Shown piece after piece: positions 18,672 to 26,490 of a stretch of DNA of 64,000 bases. The notes under the pieces are model-generated. The model made no database searches. It was not told where the DNA came from and saw nothing but the letters and a program-made list of their open reading frames with translations. The stretch's first letter is position 1. Every line of letters begins with the position of its first letter. The position numbers and the translations under genes are program-made. The stretch is from JBFLVU01 sp037444825 (GTDB lineage: Bacteria > Acidobacteriota > UBA4820 > DSQY01), in assembly GCA_037444825.1 (NCBI GenBank), contig JBBILR010000013.1, positions 6,460 to 70,459 of the forward strand, in the 5' to 3' direction.

Positions 18672-19501
18672 CGGTTCCTCCCCACCCGGCGGGCGTCGCC
18701 GTTTCGGATGGCCCGAAGCCCCTCCGTCGTCCGCAAAAGAAGTTCCCCGGAGGGGCCGAAGCCGGCGAACGCGCCTTCCGTCTCTCCCTCAAAAAGGGAC
18801 ACGCGGAGGATCTCTCCGAAACGGTGGACCCAGAGGGGTTCCAGCCGGGGTCCCAGGGCGGGTCCCTCGCCGAAGGCCGAATCGGCGTACGATTCCAGCG
18901 CTTCGAGGAGGCGGGCCAGGAACACCGGAGGTTCGGGGGGGCGCCCCGACGCCTGGGCCAGGGAGGCGGCCGATTCCCGGAGGTCCGGAGTCCAGTCGGA
19001 GTCCCGCTGGAGGAGGTTCACTCCGACGCCCAGGACGGCCCCCGCCGGTTTCTCGCCGGCCCAGGACGCCTCCAGGAGGGTCCCGGCGAGCTTTCGCTCC
19101 CCCACCAGAACGTCGTTGGGCCACTTGAGGCGGGCCTCCACCCCCGAAAGGTCCCGGACCGTCTCCGCCACGGCGGCCGCGGCGGCGGCCGGAAGGAGGG
19201 GGAGGGCCGCCGCCCGGTCTCCAGGGGGCCAGAGGCAGACGCTGAGGGCCAGGGACCGGCCCGGCGGCACCGTCCAGCTCCGCCCGTGGCGCCCCCGACC
19301 GGCCCGCTGGCGGTCGGTGAAGAAGACGGCGCCGTGGGCGGATGGGCCCTCTCGACGCAGAAGCTCCCGGGCGGGGTCGTTGGTGGAGTCCACCTCGCCG
19401 AGGAGGAAGCGCTGGCGGCCCAGCCAGCGGGTGGCCGGTTCCGGAACCCCCTCGAAGAGGGAAGGGGGCGCCGCCTCGGAAGAAGGCGCGGCGGGGCTCA
19501 T
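18668..19501 (-). CDS. birA: Biotin--[acetyl-CoA-carboxylase] ligase, no HTH domain
   Basis: Activates biotin with ATP and attaches it to biotin carboxyl carrier protein. The 277-residue protein contains the biotin-binding GRGRHGRSW and the KWPNDV segment that binds the biotinyl-AMP, and ends with the C-terminal SH3-like cap (RFGEILRVS...). There is no N-terminal helix-turn-helix, so this is the ligase-only class, without the repressor role of E. coli BirA. The first 25 residues are a disordered extension. Both ends overlap the neighbours by 4 bases (nadC stop at its start, coaX start at its end). Confidence 0.93.
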   Translation of the reverse strand: MSPAAPSSEAAPPSLFEGVPEPATRWLGRQRFLLGEVDSTNDPARELLRREGPSAHGAVFFTDRQRAGRGRHGRSWTVPPGRSLALSVCLWPPGDRAAALPLLPAAAAAAVAETVRDLSGVEARLKWPNDVLVGERKLAGTLLEASWAGEKPAGAVLGVGVNLLQRDSDWTPDLRESAASLAQASGRPPEPPVFLARLLEALESYADSAFGEGPALGPRLEPLWVHRFGEILRVSLFEGETEGAFAGFGPSGELLLRTTEGLRAIRNGDARRVGRNR

Positions 19502-20346
19502 GGGAGCGGCTCGACCTCCAGGGCCAGGTCCAGGGCCGGGGCCGAATGGGTGAGGGCCCCCACGGAAATGAAGTCCACCCCCGTCTCCGCCGCCGCTCTC
19601 AGCCTCCCGGGGCGCATTCCCCCCGAGGCCTCCAGGAGAAGACCGGGGGGGCGGCGCCGGACGGCCTCCGCCATCTCCGTGAGGGGCATGTTGTCCAGAA
19701 GAATGAGGTCGGCGCCGGCCTCCACCGCCTCCTGGAACTCGGAGAGGTTCCGCACCTCCACCTCCACTTTGAGGAGGTGCCCCGCCCGCTCTCTCGCCCG
19801 GCGCACCGCCTCCCCCAGGGAGGCGAAGCCCGCCAGGTGGTTGTCCTTGATGAGGATGCCGTCGGAGAGGCCCATGCGGTGGTTCCGCCCGCCGCCGGTT
19901 CTCACCGCGTACTTCTCCAGCGCCCGAAGCCCCGGCGTGGTCTTGCGGGTGTCGAGGATCCGGGCGCCGGTCCCCGCCACCTCCTCCACGCAGGCCCGCG
20001 TGAGGGTGGCGATTCCCGAAAGGCGCTGGAGAAGGTTCAGGGCCAGCCGTTCGCCGAGGAGAAGGGCGGGAAGGGACCCCTCCACCCGGGCGAAGGCGGC
20101 TCCCGGCGAAAGGAGATCCCCGTCCTTGGCCTGGGTGACGAAGGATGCGGAGGGGTCCAGCAGCTCGAAGGTCCTTTGGGCCAGGAAGAGACCGCAGAGG
20201 ACCCCCTCCTGCCGGGACGTGAAGGAGCCCCGCGCCCGGCCGCAAAGGCCGAGGACCTCCGAGGTCCGGTCCCCCAGAGGGGCGTCCTCCCGAAGGGCGG
20301 CCCTCAGGAAGCGGTCCACGTCGAAGGGATTCAGCGGGGGCGCCAC
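19498..20346 (-). CDS. nadC: Nicotinate-nucleotide pyrophosphorylase (carboxylating)
   Basis: Makes nicotinate mononucleotide from quinolinate and PRPP in NAD synthesis. At 282 residues it matches the family. Recognisable segments are LNLLQRLSGIAT, ILDTRKTTPGLR, YAVRTGGGRNHR and the C-terminal ASGGM and DFISVGALTHS. The start is GTG 20346: GGAGGA lies 4 bases upstream and it overlaps the preceding DUF721-like gene by 16 bases. No nadA or nadB is seen in the window, so the quinolinate source is elsewhere. Confidence 0.95.
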   Translation of the reverse strand: MAPPLNPFDVDRFLRAALREDAPLGDRTSEVLGLCGRARGSFTSRQEGVLCGLFLAQRTFELLDPSASFVTQAKDGDLLSPGAAFARVEGSLPALLLGERLALNLLQRLSGIATLTRACVEEVAGTGARILDTRKTTPGLRALEKYAVRTGGGRNHRMGLSDGILIKDNHLAGFASLGEAVRRARERAGHLLKVEVEVRNLSEFQEAVEAGADLILLDNMPLTEMAEAVRRRPPGLLLEASGGMRPGRLRAAAETGVDFISVGALTHSAPALDLALEVEPLP

Positions 20347-20603
20347 GTGATCCTCCGGAGGCGCCCGTAGCCGGCGGACGCGAGACGCCTCAGCAGGTCG
20401 CCTTCCAGCCCCTCCAGGGCCAGCCGCACCGAACGGTTCTCCGTGGCCAGCACCAGCTCGTCCCCCGTCCGCTCTACCGTGAGGGTTCCGGGAGCCAGGT
20501 GCAGGACGGCGTGGAGGAAGGGGGCGGGGTCGGCGGGGAAGAGGCGGCGAAAGGCGGGGCCCGCCGCCTCGCCCAGGGGCTGAAGGTCTTCCCTCCGGCG
20601 CAT
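20331..20603 (-). CDS. Small DUF721 (DciA-like) protein
   Basis: A 90-residue basic protein. Pattern LAPGTLTVERTGDELVLATENRSVRLALE and a C-terminal helix DLLRRLASAGYGRLRRITWR fit the short alpha/beta fold of DUF721, the family that includes DciA, the helicase loader partner. The match is by pattern only. The start ATG 20603 directly follows the lapB stop with a 2-base gap, and the 3' end overlaps nadC. Being short and arginine-rich, it could bind nucleic acid; the assignment to DciA function is unproven. Confidence 0.6.
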   Translation of the reverse strand: MRRREDLQPLGEAAGPAFRRLFPADPAPFLHAVLHLAPGTLTVERTGDELVLATENRSVRLALEGLEGDLLRRLASAGYGRLRRITWRPR

Positions 20604-20605
20604 CC

Positions 20606-21784
20606 TCAGCCCTCCCCGTCGGCGAAAGAATCCCACTCCTTGCAGTTGGGGCAGCGGTGCAAAATTTCGAGGGTCCGGTAGCCGCAGGAGATGCAGACGT
20701 AGGGGTCGGCCATCTGCTCGCTGCGGGAGAAGGCCTCCGCCCACTCCGCCGCCAGGGAGGGCTCCACCGCGCCCTTCCGGAAGAGCCCCCAGAGGGTCTT
20801 CTGGACCTGCCGGGAGCGGCCGAAGTGGCGGACCAGGTGGCGGCTGAGGTCGGCCACCCGGTCCCTTTCGCCTCGCACGACCCTCTCCCCCAGCTCAAGG
20901 AGGAGGGCCCGCTTCTGTCCTTGTTCCATGCCCAGACGGTGGAGGGTCTCCAGGTAGCCTTCGGCGTCTCCCAGCCGCTGGTACACCTCCCGGAGGGCCT
21001 GGAGAAGCATGAAGCTCTTGTGGGGAGACTCGCCGAGGGCCTTCTCCAGGGCCTTCAGCGCCTTCTGGGGTTTGTCGGCGGAGAGGTAGAGGCGGACGAG
21101 GTGGAGGGTGGCCAGCGCGTTCTCGGGGTGGAGGCGCAGGGCACGGTGGAGCTGCCAGGCGGCCCGCAGGGTGGGGCCGCCCTCCAGGAGGGCGCCGGCC
21201 TTCTGCGCGAGAAGGTACGAGAGGGTCTTGGGGTCCTTCCGCCCCCGGACCTTCTGGAGCCGCGTGGCGTACTCGTAGGCGTCGCCCCACTCCCCCAGGT
21301 CCTCGGAGAGGCGCACCAGGTAGGCCAGGGCGTCGGGGTCCTTGGGGTTGAGGGCCAGGGCGTCCTTGAAGGTCCGCACCGCCCGGTCCATGAGGCCGCC
21401 GGTCTTGAAGTCCATGCCCAGGGCGTTGAGGGCCAGGACCTTTTCCTCCTCGGTGAGGCCCGCCCGCGTCAGGAGGGACTGGTGGACGCGGATGGCGCGG
21501 TCGATCTGGCCCCGCTGACGAAAGAGGTTCCCCAGCGCCAGATAAACCTCGATGGGCTCCGTGGAAAGCTCCACCACCCGGCTGAGGTGGGCGATGGCCG
21601 CCTCCGGGTCGGAGGTGAGCATGGCGTACATCCCCCGGATGTAGTGTTGGGAGCGGCGGGCGTCCCTGGCCGTGCCGGCGCGCCGCTGGGGAAAGGGGAT
21701 CCGCGCCCCTAAAAAGAGGCCCAGGAGAAAGACCAGGAGGACCGTGGCCAGGACCCAGTTGGGAATCCCCAGAGCCTTCAGCAC
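20606..21784 (-). CDS. lapB: Lipopolysaccharide assembly protein LapB-like
   Basis: In E. coli, LapB (YciM) is an inner-membrane TPR protein that controls LPS level by presenting LpxC to FtsH. This 392-residue homologue has one N-terminal transmembrane helix (about 8-28), at least six TPR-like repeats (about 45-330), and a C-terminal rubredoxin-like zinc knuckle, CISCGYRT...CPNCKEWDSF. That layout is diagnostic of the family. Start GTG 21784 overlaps lapA by 7 bases. Its neighbourhood with kdsA, kdsD, kdsC and lapA supports the LPS role. Confidence 0.93.
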   Translation of the reverse strand: MLKALGIPNWVLATVLLVFLLGLFLGARIPFPQRRAGTARDARRSQHYIRGMYAMLTSDPEAAIAHLSRVVELSTEPIEVYLALGNLFRQRGQIDRAIRVHQSLLTRAGLTEEEKVLALNALGMDFKTGGLMDRAVRTFKDALALNPKDPDALAYLVRLSEDLGEWGDAYEYATRLQKVRGRKDPKTLSYLLAQKAGALLEGGPTLRAAWQLHRALRLHPENALATLHLVRLYLSADKPQKALKALEKALGESPHKSFMLLQALREVYQRLGDAEGYLETLHRLGMEQGQKRALLLELGERVVRGERDRVADLSRHLVRHFGRSRQVQKTLWGLFRKGAVEPSLAAEWAEAFSRSEQMADPYVCISCGYRTLEILHRCPNCKEWDSFADGEG

Positions 21785-22131
21785 GGCCGGCCAGCCTCCT
21801 CGGCGGGGGTCTCCTCGAAGGCGCCGTCCCGGATGGGCAGGTTCCGCAGCTGGTCCACCTCGTGCTCCAGGTCACGAATCCGTTTCTTGAGCTCGCGCGC
21901 GCGAAAGAAGTGGTCCACCTGGTCCAGCATCCCCACCACCCAGAAAACGCAGAAGGCCACCACCAGCGGCAGGATGAGGAGCACCGGCAGGGGAACGCTC
22001 TGGTACTCCAGGATTCCGGGCACCACGACGAAAACCGTGGAGAGCTGGCGGTTGGCGAGGCTCAGGGCGAACCACCCGGCCAGGACGAGGCCGATGAGGA
22101 GCCACTTGACGGTACCGAGAAGGTTACGCAT
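21778..22131 (-). CDS. lapA: Lipopolysaccharide assembly protein LapA-like (DUF1049)
   Basis: A 117-residue inner-membrane protein with two transmembrane helices (about 8-26 and 43-66), a charged coiled-coil segment (ARELKKRIRDLEHEVDQLR) and a short acidic tail. The helix pair plus cytosolic coiled coil matches LapA/DUF1049. It precedes and overlaps lapB, as in E. coli. The gene overlaps kdsC by 8 bases, so it is coupled to Kdo synthesis genes. Confidence 0.9.
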   Translation of the reverse strand: MRNLLGTVKWLLIGLVLAGWFALSLANRQLSTVFVVVPGILEYQSVPLPVLLILPLVVAFCVFWVVGMLDQVDHFFRARELKKRIRDLEHEVDQLRNLPIRDGAFEETPAEEAGRPC

Positions 22132-22690
22132 CCTCCGTCACCTCCCAGAGGGCCCCCTCCGCGTCTTGGAGAAGGCCGCGGGCCTCGAGAACCCGGTCGA
22201 TGAACTCCCGGACGGCCCCCCGGCCCCCGGGGGCCGAGAGGACCACGTCCACCCTTTGGCGTACCAGCGGGTGGGCGTCGGCGGGGCAGGCCGAGACGCC
22301 CGCCCGGCGCAGGATGGGAAGGTCCAGCACGTCGTCCCCCACGTAGCCCACCTCCCGGGCCTCCACCCCCGCCTCGGCCAGAATCTCCTCGAAGGGGGCC
22401 GTCTTGTCCAGGGCCCCTTGCCGGACGGGGGAGAGCCCCAGCTCGGAAGCCCGCCGGGAGACGATCTCGGAGGTCTTCCCGGTGAGGAGGCCCACGGCGA
22501 GGCCCGCCCGCCGGGCGAGGACGATCCCCGCCCCGTCCTTCACGTCGAAGCGCTTCATCTCTGCCCCGCCGTCGGCGAAGTAGAGGCCGCCGTCGGTGAG
22601 GACGCCGTCCACGTCCAGGAGGATGAGGCGCAGAGCCCTCAGGCGGTGGGCCAGAGGTTCCTGGGGGGGTCCGTCGGACGGTGCGGTCAT
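22124..22690 (-). CDS. kdsC: 3-deoxy-D-manno-octulosonate 8-phosphate phosphatase
   Basis: Removes phosphate from Kdo-8-phosphate, the third Kdo step. The 188-residue HAD-family protein, without a cap domain, has the nucleophile motif DVDGVLTDG, a lysine region KDGAGI, TGKTSEIV and the acidic GDDVLDLP; all are standard for KdsC. The family forms tetramers. A possible minor promoter (TTTGCG, 17-bp spacer, TATGCT at 22717-22712) lies upstream, so kdsC onward may have some independent transcription. Its stop overlaps lapA. Confidence 0.94.
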   Translation of the reverse strand: MTAPSDGPPQEPLAHRLRALRLILLDVDGVLTDGGLYFADGGAEMKRFDVKDGAGIVLARRAGLAVGLLTGKTSEIVSRRASELGLSPVRQGALDKTAPFEEILAEAGVEAREVGYVGDDVLDLPILRRAGVSACPADAHPLVRQRVDVVLSAPGGRGAVREFIDRVLEARGLLQDAEGALWEVTEDA

Positions 22691-22777
22691 GGCGGCGCTC
22701 CCTACGGGCCAAGCATAGCACGGCCGCCCCGGGCCGCAAAGGTGGAGAAGGGGTGCGCAGGCCCCTGGCGCGAGGCT

Positions 22778-23737
22778 TCAGATGAGCTGGAGCCCCCAGA
22801 GGTCATGGAGGTGAAGGACCCCCTCCACGTGCCCCTCGCCGTCGGTGACGACGAGGGAGGTGATCTTCCGGCTTTCCATGACGCCCAATGCCTCCACCGC
22901 CATGGCGTCGGGGGAGATGGTGAGGGGATGGGGCGTGGCCACCTCCCCGGCGGTCCGGCCGAGAAAGCCTCCGCCCTCCCGCTCGATGAGCCTGCGGACG
23001 TCCCCGTCGGTCAGGATGCCCGACAGGCGGCCCTGGCCGTCGGCCACGACGGTCATCCCCAGCTTCTTGGAGGAGATCTCGTAGAGGACGTCCTTCATGG
23101 GGGTTTCGGGGGCCACCCGCGGGATCTCCCGCCCCGCGTGCATCAGCTCCCGGACCCGCATGAGGCGCTTGCCGAGCTTCCCCCCGGGGTGGAGACGGGC
23201 GAAGTCCTCGGGCTGAAAGCCCCGCCGCTCGATGAGGGCGGCCGCCAGCGCGTCGCCCAGGGCGAGCTGGGCGGTGGTGGAGGCCATGGGGGCGAGGCCC
23301 AGGGGGCAGGCCTCCTGGTCCACCGCCACGGTGAGGTGAAGGTCGGCGGCCCGGGCCAGGCTGGATCGGGGGTTCGCCGTGACCGCCACGAGGAAGGCGC
23401 CGATGCGCTTGATGTAGGGGGCCAGGCGGACCAGTTCCTCCGTCTCTCCGCTGTTACTGAGGGCCAGCACCAGGTCGGAGGCCTTGATCATCCCCAGGTC
23501 CCCGTGGAGCGCCTCGGCGGGGTGCAGGAAGAAGGAGGGCGTTCCGGTGCTGGCCAGGGTGGACGAGATCTTGTGGCCCACCAGGCCGCTCTTGCCCATT
23601 CCGGTGACCACCACACGGCCCGGGCAGGAGAGGATGCGGTCCACGGCGGTGGTGAAGGCGTCGTCGAGGCCGTCCCGGAGCCGGAGAAGGGCTTCGGCTT
23701 CGATGGTCAGGACCTTGCGGGCGGCGTTGAGGCTCAT
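22778..23737 (-). CDS. kdsD: Arabinose 5-phosphate isomerase
   Basis: Converts ribulose 5-phosphate to arabinose 5-phosphate, the first committed step toward Kdo. The 319-residue protein has a SIS sugar-isomerase domain (TGMGKSGLVG, SNSGET, the DLG segment after HPAEALHGD) and two CBS domains in the C-terminal half. Length and architecture match KdsD/KpsF. The ATG at 23737 overlaps the kdsA stop (ATGA). 87 bases separate it from kdsC. Confidence 0.94.
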   Translation of the reverse strand: MSLNAARKVLTIEAEALLRLRDGLDDAFTTAVDRILSCPGRVVVTGMGKSGLVGHKISSTLASTGTPSFFLHPAEALHGDLGMIKASDLVLALSNSGETEELVRLAPYIKRIGAFLVAVTANPRSSLARAADLHLTVAVDQEACPLGLAPMASTTAQLALGDALAAALIERRGFQPEDFARLHPGGKLGKRLMRVRELMHAGREIPRVAPETPMKDVLYEISSKKLGMTVVADGQGRLSGILTDGDVRRLIEREGGGFLGRTAGEVATPHPLTISPDAMAVEALGVMESRKITSLVVTDGEGHVEGVLHLHDLWGLQLI

Positions 23738-24567
23738 GGCGACCTCCGGACGAGGTGGAAGAGGGCGGTGAGATGGTGGGCCAAGGCGGGGAACTCTCCC
23801 AGCGGAAGGGCGTTGGGGCCGTCGGAGAGGGCCTTTTCCGGCTCGTCGTGGACCTCGAAGAAGAAGCCGTCGGCCCCGGCGCCGGCGGCGGCCCGGGCGA
23901 GGGTGGGAACGAAGGCGCGCTGTCCCGAGGACTTGCCTCCGGCGCCGCCCGGGAGCTGCACCGAATGGGTGGCGTCGAAGACCACCGGGAAGCCGAGGGA
24001 GCGAAGGACGGGGATGCTCCGCATGTCCACCACCAGGTTGTTGTACCCGAAGGAGGCCCCCCGCTCGGTGAGGAGGATCTTCTCGCAACCGGAGGCCGTC
24101 AGTTTCTCCACGGCGTGGGCCATGTCGTAGGGGGAGAGGAACTGCCCTTTCTTGACGTTCACGGGCTTTCCCGTCCTGGCGGCGGCGACGAGGAGGTCCG
24201 TCTGCCGGCAGAGGAAAGCGGGGATCTGGAGCACGTCCACCGCTTCGGCCGCCGGTTCGGCCTGGCCCGGCTCGTGGATGTCGGTGAGCACCGGAAGCCC
24301 CGTTTCGGCCCGGATGGCGGAGAGGATCCGGAGACCCTCCTGAAGACCCGGCCCCCGGAAGGAGGAGAGGGAGGTCCGGTTGGCCTTGTCGAAGGAGGCC
24401 TTGAAGACCAGCGGGAGGCCGTGGGAGCGGGACCAGGAGGCGAGCTGCAGGGCCAGGGCCCGGGCGTGGGTCTCCGACTCGATGACGCAGGGCCCGGCGA
24501 TGAAGAAGGGGCTCTCGCCGCCGGCCACCACGCCGTTTCCCAGGGCCACGCGAACGACGGAATCCAT
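23734..24567 (-). CDS. kdsA: 2-dehydro-3-deoxyphosphooctonate aldolase (KDO-8-P synthase)
   Basis: Condenses arabinose 5-phosphate with phosphoenolpyruvate to Kdo-8-phosphate. The 277-residue TIM-barrel enzyme shows the family marks GPCVIES, FKASFDKANRTS, TDIHEP, QIPAFLCRQTDLL, KKGQFLSP and DATHSVQ. Metal-dependent KdsA enzymes have a cysteine near the N-terminus; here GPCVIES supplies it, suggesting the metal-dependent class (inference). It lies 4 bases past the pyrG stop and overlaps kdsD, linking CTP and Kdo supply. Confidence 0.96.
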   Translation of the reverse strand: MDSVVRVALGNGVVAGGESPFFIAGPCVIESETHARALALQLASWSRSHGLPLVFKASFDKANRTSLSSFRGPGLQEGLRILSAIRAETGLPVLTDIHEPGQAEPAAEAVDVLQIPAFLCRQTDLLVAAARTGKPVNVKKGQFLSPYDMAHAVEKLTASGCEKILLTERGASFGYNNLVVDMRSIPVLRSLGFPVVFDATHSVQLPGGAGGKSSGQRAFVPTLARAAAGAGADGFFFEVHDEPEKALSDGPNALPLGEFPALAHHLTALFHLVRRSP

Positions 24568-24571
24568 GGCT

Positions 24572-26191
24572 TCAGTCCTTTCCCTCCGCCTCCCGGCGCA
24601 ACCGGTTCTCGTAGGAGGCCTTCACGAAAGCCCGAAAGAGGGGATGGGGGTTGAGAGGCCTGGACTTGAACTCCGGGTGGAACTGGCACCCCAGGAACCA
24701 GGGGTGGTCGGGAAGCTCCACCACCTCCACGAACTTCCCGTCCGGCGACATGCCGGTGAAGGCCATGCCGGCCTTCCGGAGGGGTTCGAGGAAGGCCTGG
24801 TTGAATTCGTAGCGGTGGCGGTGGCGCTCCTCGATGCGGAGCTCTCCGTAGGCCCGGTGGGCGAAGCTCCCCGGGGTGAGGTCGCAGGGGCACTTCCCGA
24901 GCCGCATGTTCCCGCCGTAGGTGTCGTCGCCCAGAAGGTCCCGCAGCTTGTAGAAGATGGGGGCGGAGGTGGAGGGGTTGAACTCGGTGGAGTTGGCGTC
25001 CTGAAGACCCGCCGCGTTGCGCGCGAACTCGATGGAGGCCAGCTGCATCCCCAGGCAGATGCCGAAGTACGGGATCCCGTGGAGCCGGGCGTACCCCGCC
25101 GCCTTGATCTTGCCCTCAACACCCCGCTCGCCGAAGCCTCCCGGCACCAGGATCCCGTGGGCGTCCCCCAGAGGGCCGGCGGGGCCTTCCCGCTCGATGT
25201 CCTCCGCCTCCACCCATTTGAGCCGGACCCCCAGCCTGTGGGCCACCCCGCCGTGGATCAACGCCTCGCGGAGACTCTTGTAGGAGTCCTCGTACTGCGT
25301 GTACTTGCCCACGATGGCGATGGTGACCGTGTCCTCGGGGTGCTTCAAGGCCTCGAGGAACTCCTCCCACTTTTCCAGGTGCCGTTCGTGAAGGGGAAGG
25401 CCGAGGTACTTGAGGAGGATGTAGTCCAGGCCCTCCTGGGCGAAGTAGAGGGGCACCTCGTAGACGTGCTCCACGTCCTTGGCGGTGATGACCGCCTCCT
25501 CCGCCACGTTGCAGAAGAGGCCGATCTTGGCCTTCATGTCCCTCGGGATGGGGTACTCGGTGCGGCACAGCAGGACGTCGGGCTGGATGCCGATGGAGAG
25601 GAGCTCCTTGACGCTGTGCTGGGTCGGCTTGGTCTTGAGTTCGTGGCTGGCCCGGATGTACGGGATGAGGGTCAGGTGCACGAAGACGGCGTTGGCCCGG
25701 CCCACCTCCAGCTGAAGCTGGCGGATGGCCTCCAGGAAGGGGAGGGATTCGATGTCGCCCACGGTCCCGCCGATCTCCACCAGGCACACGTCGAAGCCCC
25801 GGGCCTGGGCCTTGATGGCCTCCTTGATCTCGTTGGTGACGTGGGGAACCACCTGGACCGTTCCGCCGAGGAAGTCCCCCCGCCGCTCCTTCTCGATGAC
25901 CTGGAGGTAGATCCGTCCGGCGGTGTAGTTGTTGCCCCGGCAGGAGACCTGGCTGGTGAAGCGCTCGTAGTGCCCGAGGTCCAGGTCCGTCTCGGCCCCG
26001 TCGTCGGTGACGAAGACCTCGCCGTGTTGGAAGGGGGACATGGTGCCGGGGTCCACGTTGATGTACGGGTCCAGCTTCTGGATGGTGACCTTGAAGCCCC
26101 GCGCCTCCAGCAGACACCCGATGGAGGCCGCGGCGATGCCCTTCCCCAGCGAAGAAACCACACCTCCCGTCACGAAAATGAACTTGGCCAT
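24572..26191 (-). CDS. pyrG: CTP synthase
   Basis: Amination of UTP to CTP using glutamine. The 539-residue protein is full length: the synthase domain begins MAKFIFVTGGVVSSLGKG and has GGTVGDIES; the C-terminal glutaminase holds the cysteine in GICLGMQ and the His/Glu pair in the QFHPEFKS segment. The ATG at 26191 is preceded by GGAG; a GTG at 26197 is possible but less likely. CTP is needed to activate Kdo as CMP-Kdo, which fits the downstream kds genes. It is the first gene of the superoperon; a weak promoter is seen upstream. Confidence 0.97.
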   Translation of the reverse strand: MAKFIFVTGGVVSSLGKGIAAASIGCLLEARGFKVTIQKLDPYINVDPGTMSPFQHGEVFVTDDGAETDLDLGHYERFTSQVSCRGNNYTAGRIYLQVIEKERRGDFLGGTVQVVPHVTNEIKEAIKAQARGFDVCLVEIGGTVGDIESLPFLEAIRQLQLEVGRANAVFVHLTLIPYIRASHELKTKPTQHSVKELLSIGIQPDVLLCRTEYPIPRDMKAKIGLFCNVAEEAVITAKDVEHVYEVPLYFAQEGLDYILLKYLGLPLHERHLEKWEEFLEALKHPEDTVTIAIVGKYTQYEDSYKSLREALIHGGVAHRLGVRLKWVEAEDIEREGPAGPLGDAHGILVPGGFGERGVEGKIKAAGYARLHGIPYFGICLGMQLASIEFARNAAGLQDANSTEFNPSTSAPIFYKLRDLLGDDTYGGNMRLGKCPCDLTPGSFAHRAYGELRIEERHRHRYEFNQAFLEPLRKAGMAFTGMSPDGKFVEVVELPDHPWFLGCQFHPEFKSRPLNPHPLFRAFVKASYENRLRREAEGKD

Positions 26192-26229
26192 GGGCACGCT
26201 CCTTTTCTCCGGCCTTCTCGCGGGCTTCT

Positions 26230-26258
26230 AGTCTAGCACGGGGGGCGGCGCCGGAAAA
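26230..26258 (-). promoter_or_regulatory. Possible promoter of the pyrG-kds superoperon
   Basis: On the minus strand: TTTTCC (26258-26253), 17-bp spacer, TAGACT (26235-26230), a weak match to consensus. It lies 39 bases before the pyrG start, in a sensible position. Regulation by CTP reiterative initiation cannot be judged from this. Confidence 0.4.
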
Positions 26259-26328
26259 GGAGCGCGGGGCGGTGGGCCGTCGAGGTTCCTGATGGCCCCC
26301 CGAGATGGCCTCCGCGGACGGATGTTCA

Positions 26329-26348
26329 CTGGACATGAGCCTGTCCAG
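26329..26348. repeat. Inverted repeat upstream of the HD-GYP gene
   Basis: CTGGACA and TGTCCAG form a perfect 7-bp inverted repeat with a 6-base centre. It lies between the divergent pyrG and HD-GYP genes, about 73 bases upstream of the HD-GYP -35 box. It may be an operator; no T run follows, so it is not a terminator. Confidence 0.4.
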
Positions 26349-26367
26349 CAGGGGTCCCTGAATGACT

Positions 26368-26407
26368 ACTTTGTTCACAGTTTCTCCAGAAAATGGGAAC
26401 TTTGTTC
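26368..26407. repeat. Direct repeats upstream of the HD-GYP promoter
   Basis: ACTTTGTTC occurs at 26368-26376 and 26399-26407, 31 bp apart, which is about three helical turns and so on the same face. The second copy ends 14 bases before the -35 box, a position typical for an activator. Confidence 0.45.
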
Positions 26408-26420
26408 TCCTTTTATGCAG

Positions 26421-26449
26421 TTGCATGAAGGCAGATATCGCTCTATAAT
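26421..26449 (+). promoter_or_regulatory. Promoter of the HD-GYP gene
   Basis: TTGCAT, 17-bp spacer, TATAAT. The -10 box is a perfect consensus. The predicted start is near 26456, 35 bases before the GTG start of the gene. Confidence 0.8.
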
Positions 26450-26490
26450 CTGCAAGGCGGGCTGAATAGTCCGTACTCGGAGGGGCGCCG

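Noticed and set aside
21833..24130. A 765-codon plus-strand open frame opposite the lapA-kdsC-kdsD-kdsA genes
   Set aside because: It is an antisense shadow of well-identified genes, with no recognisable domain.
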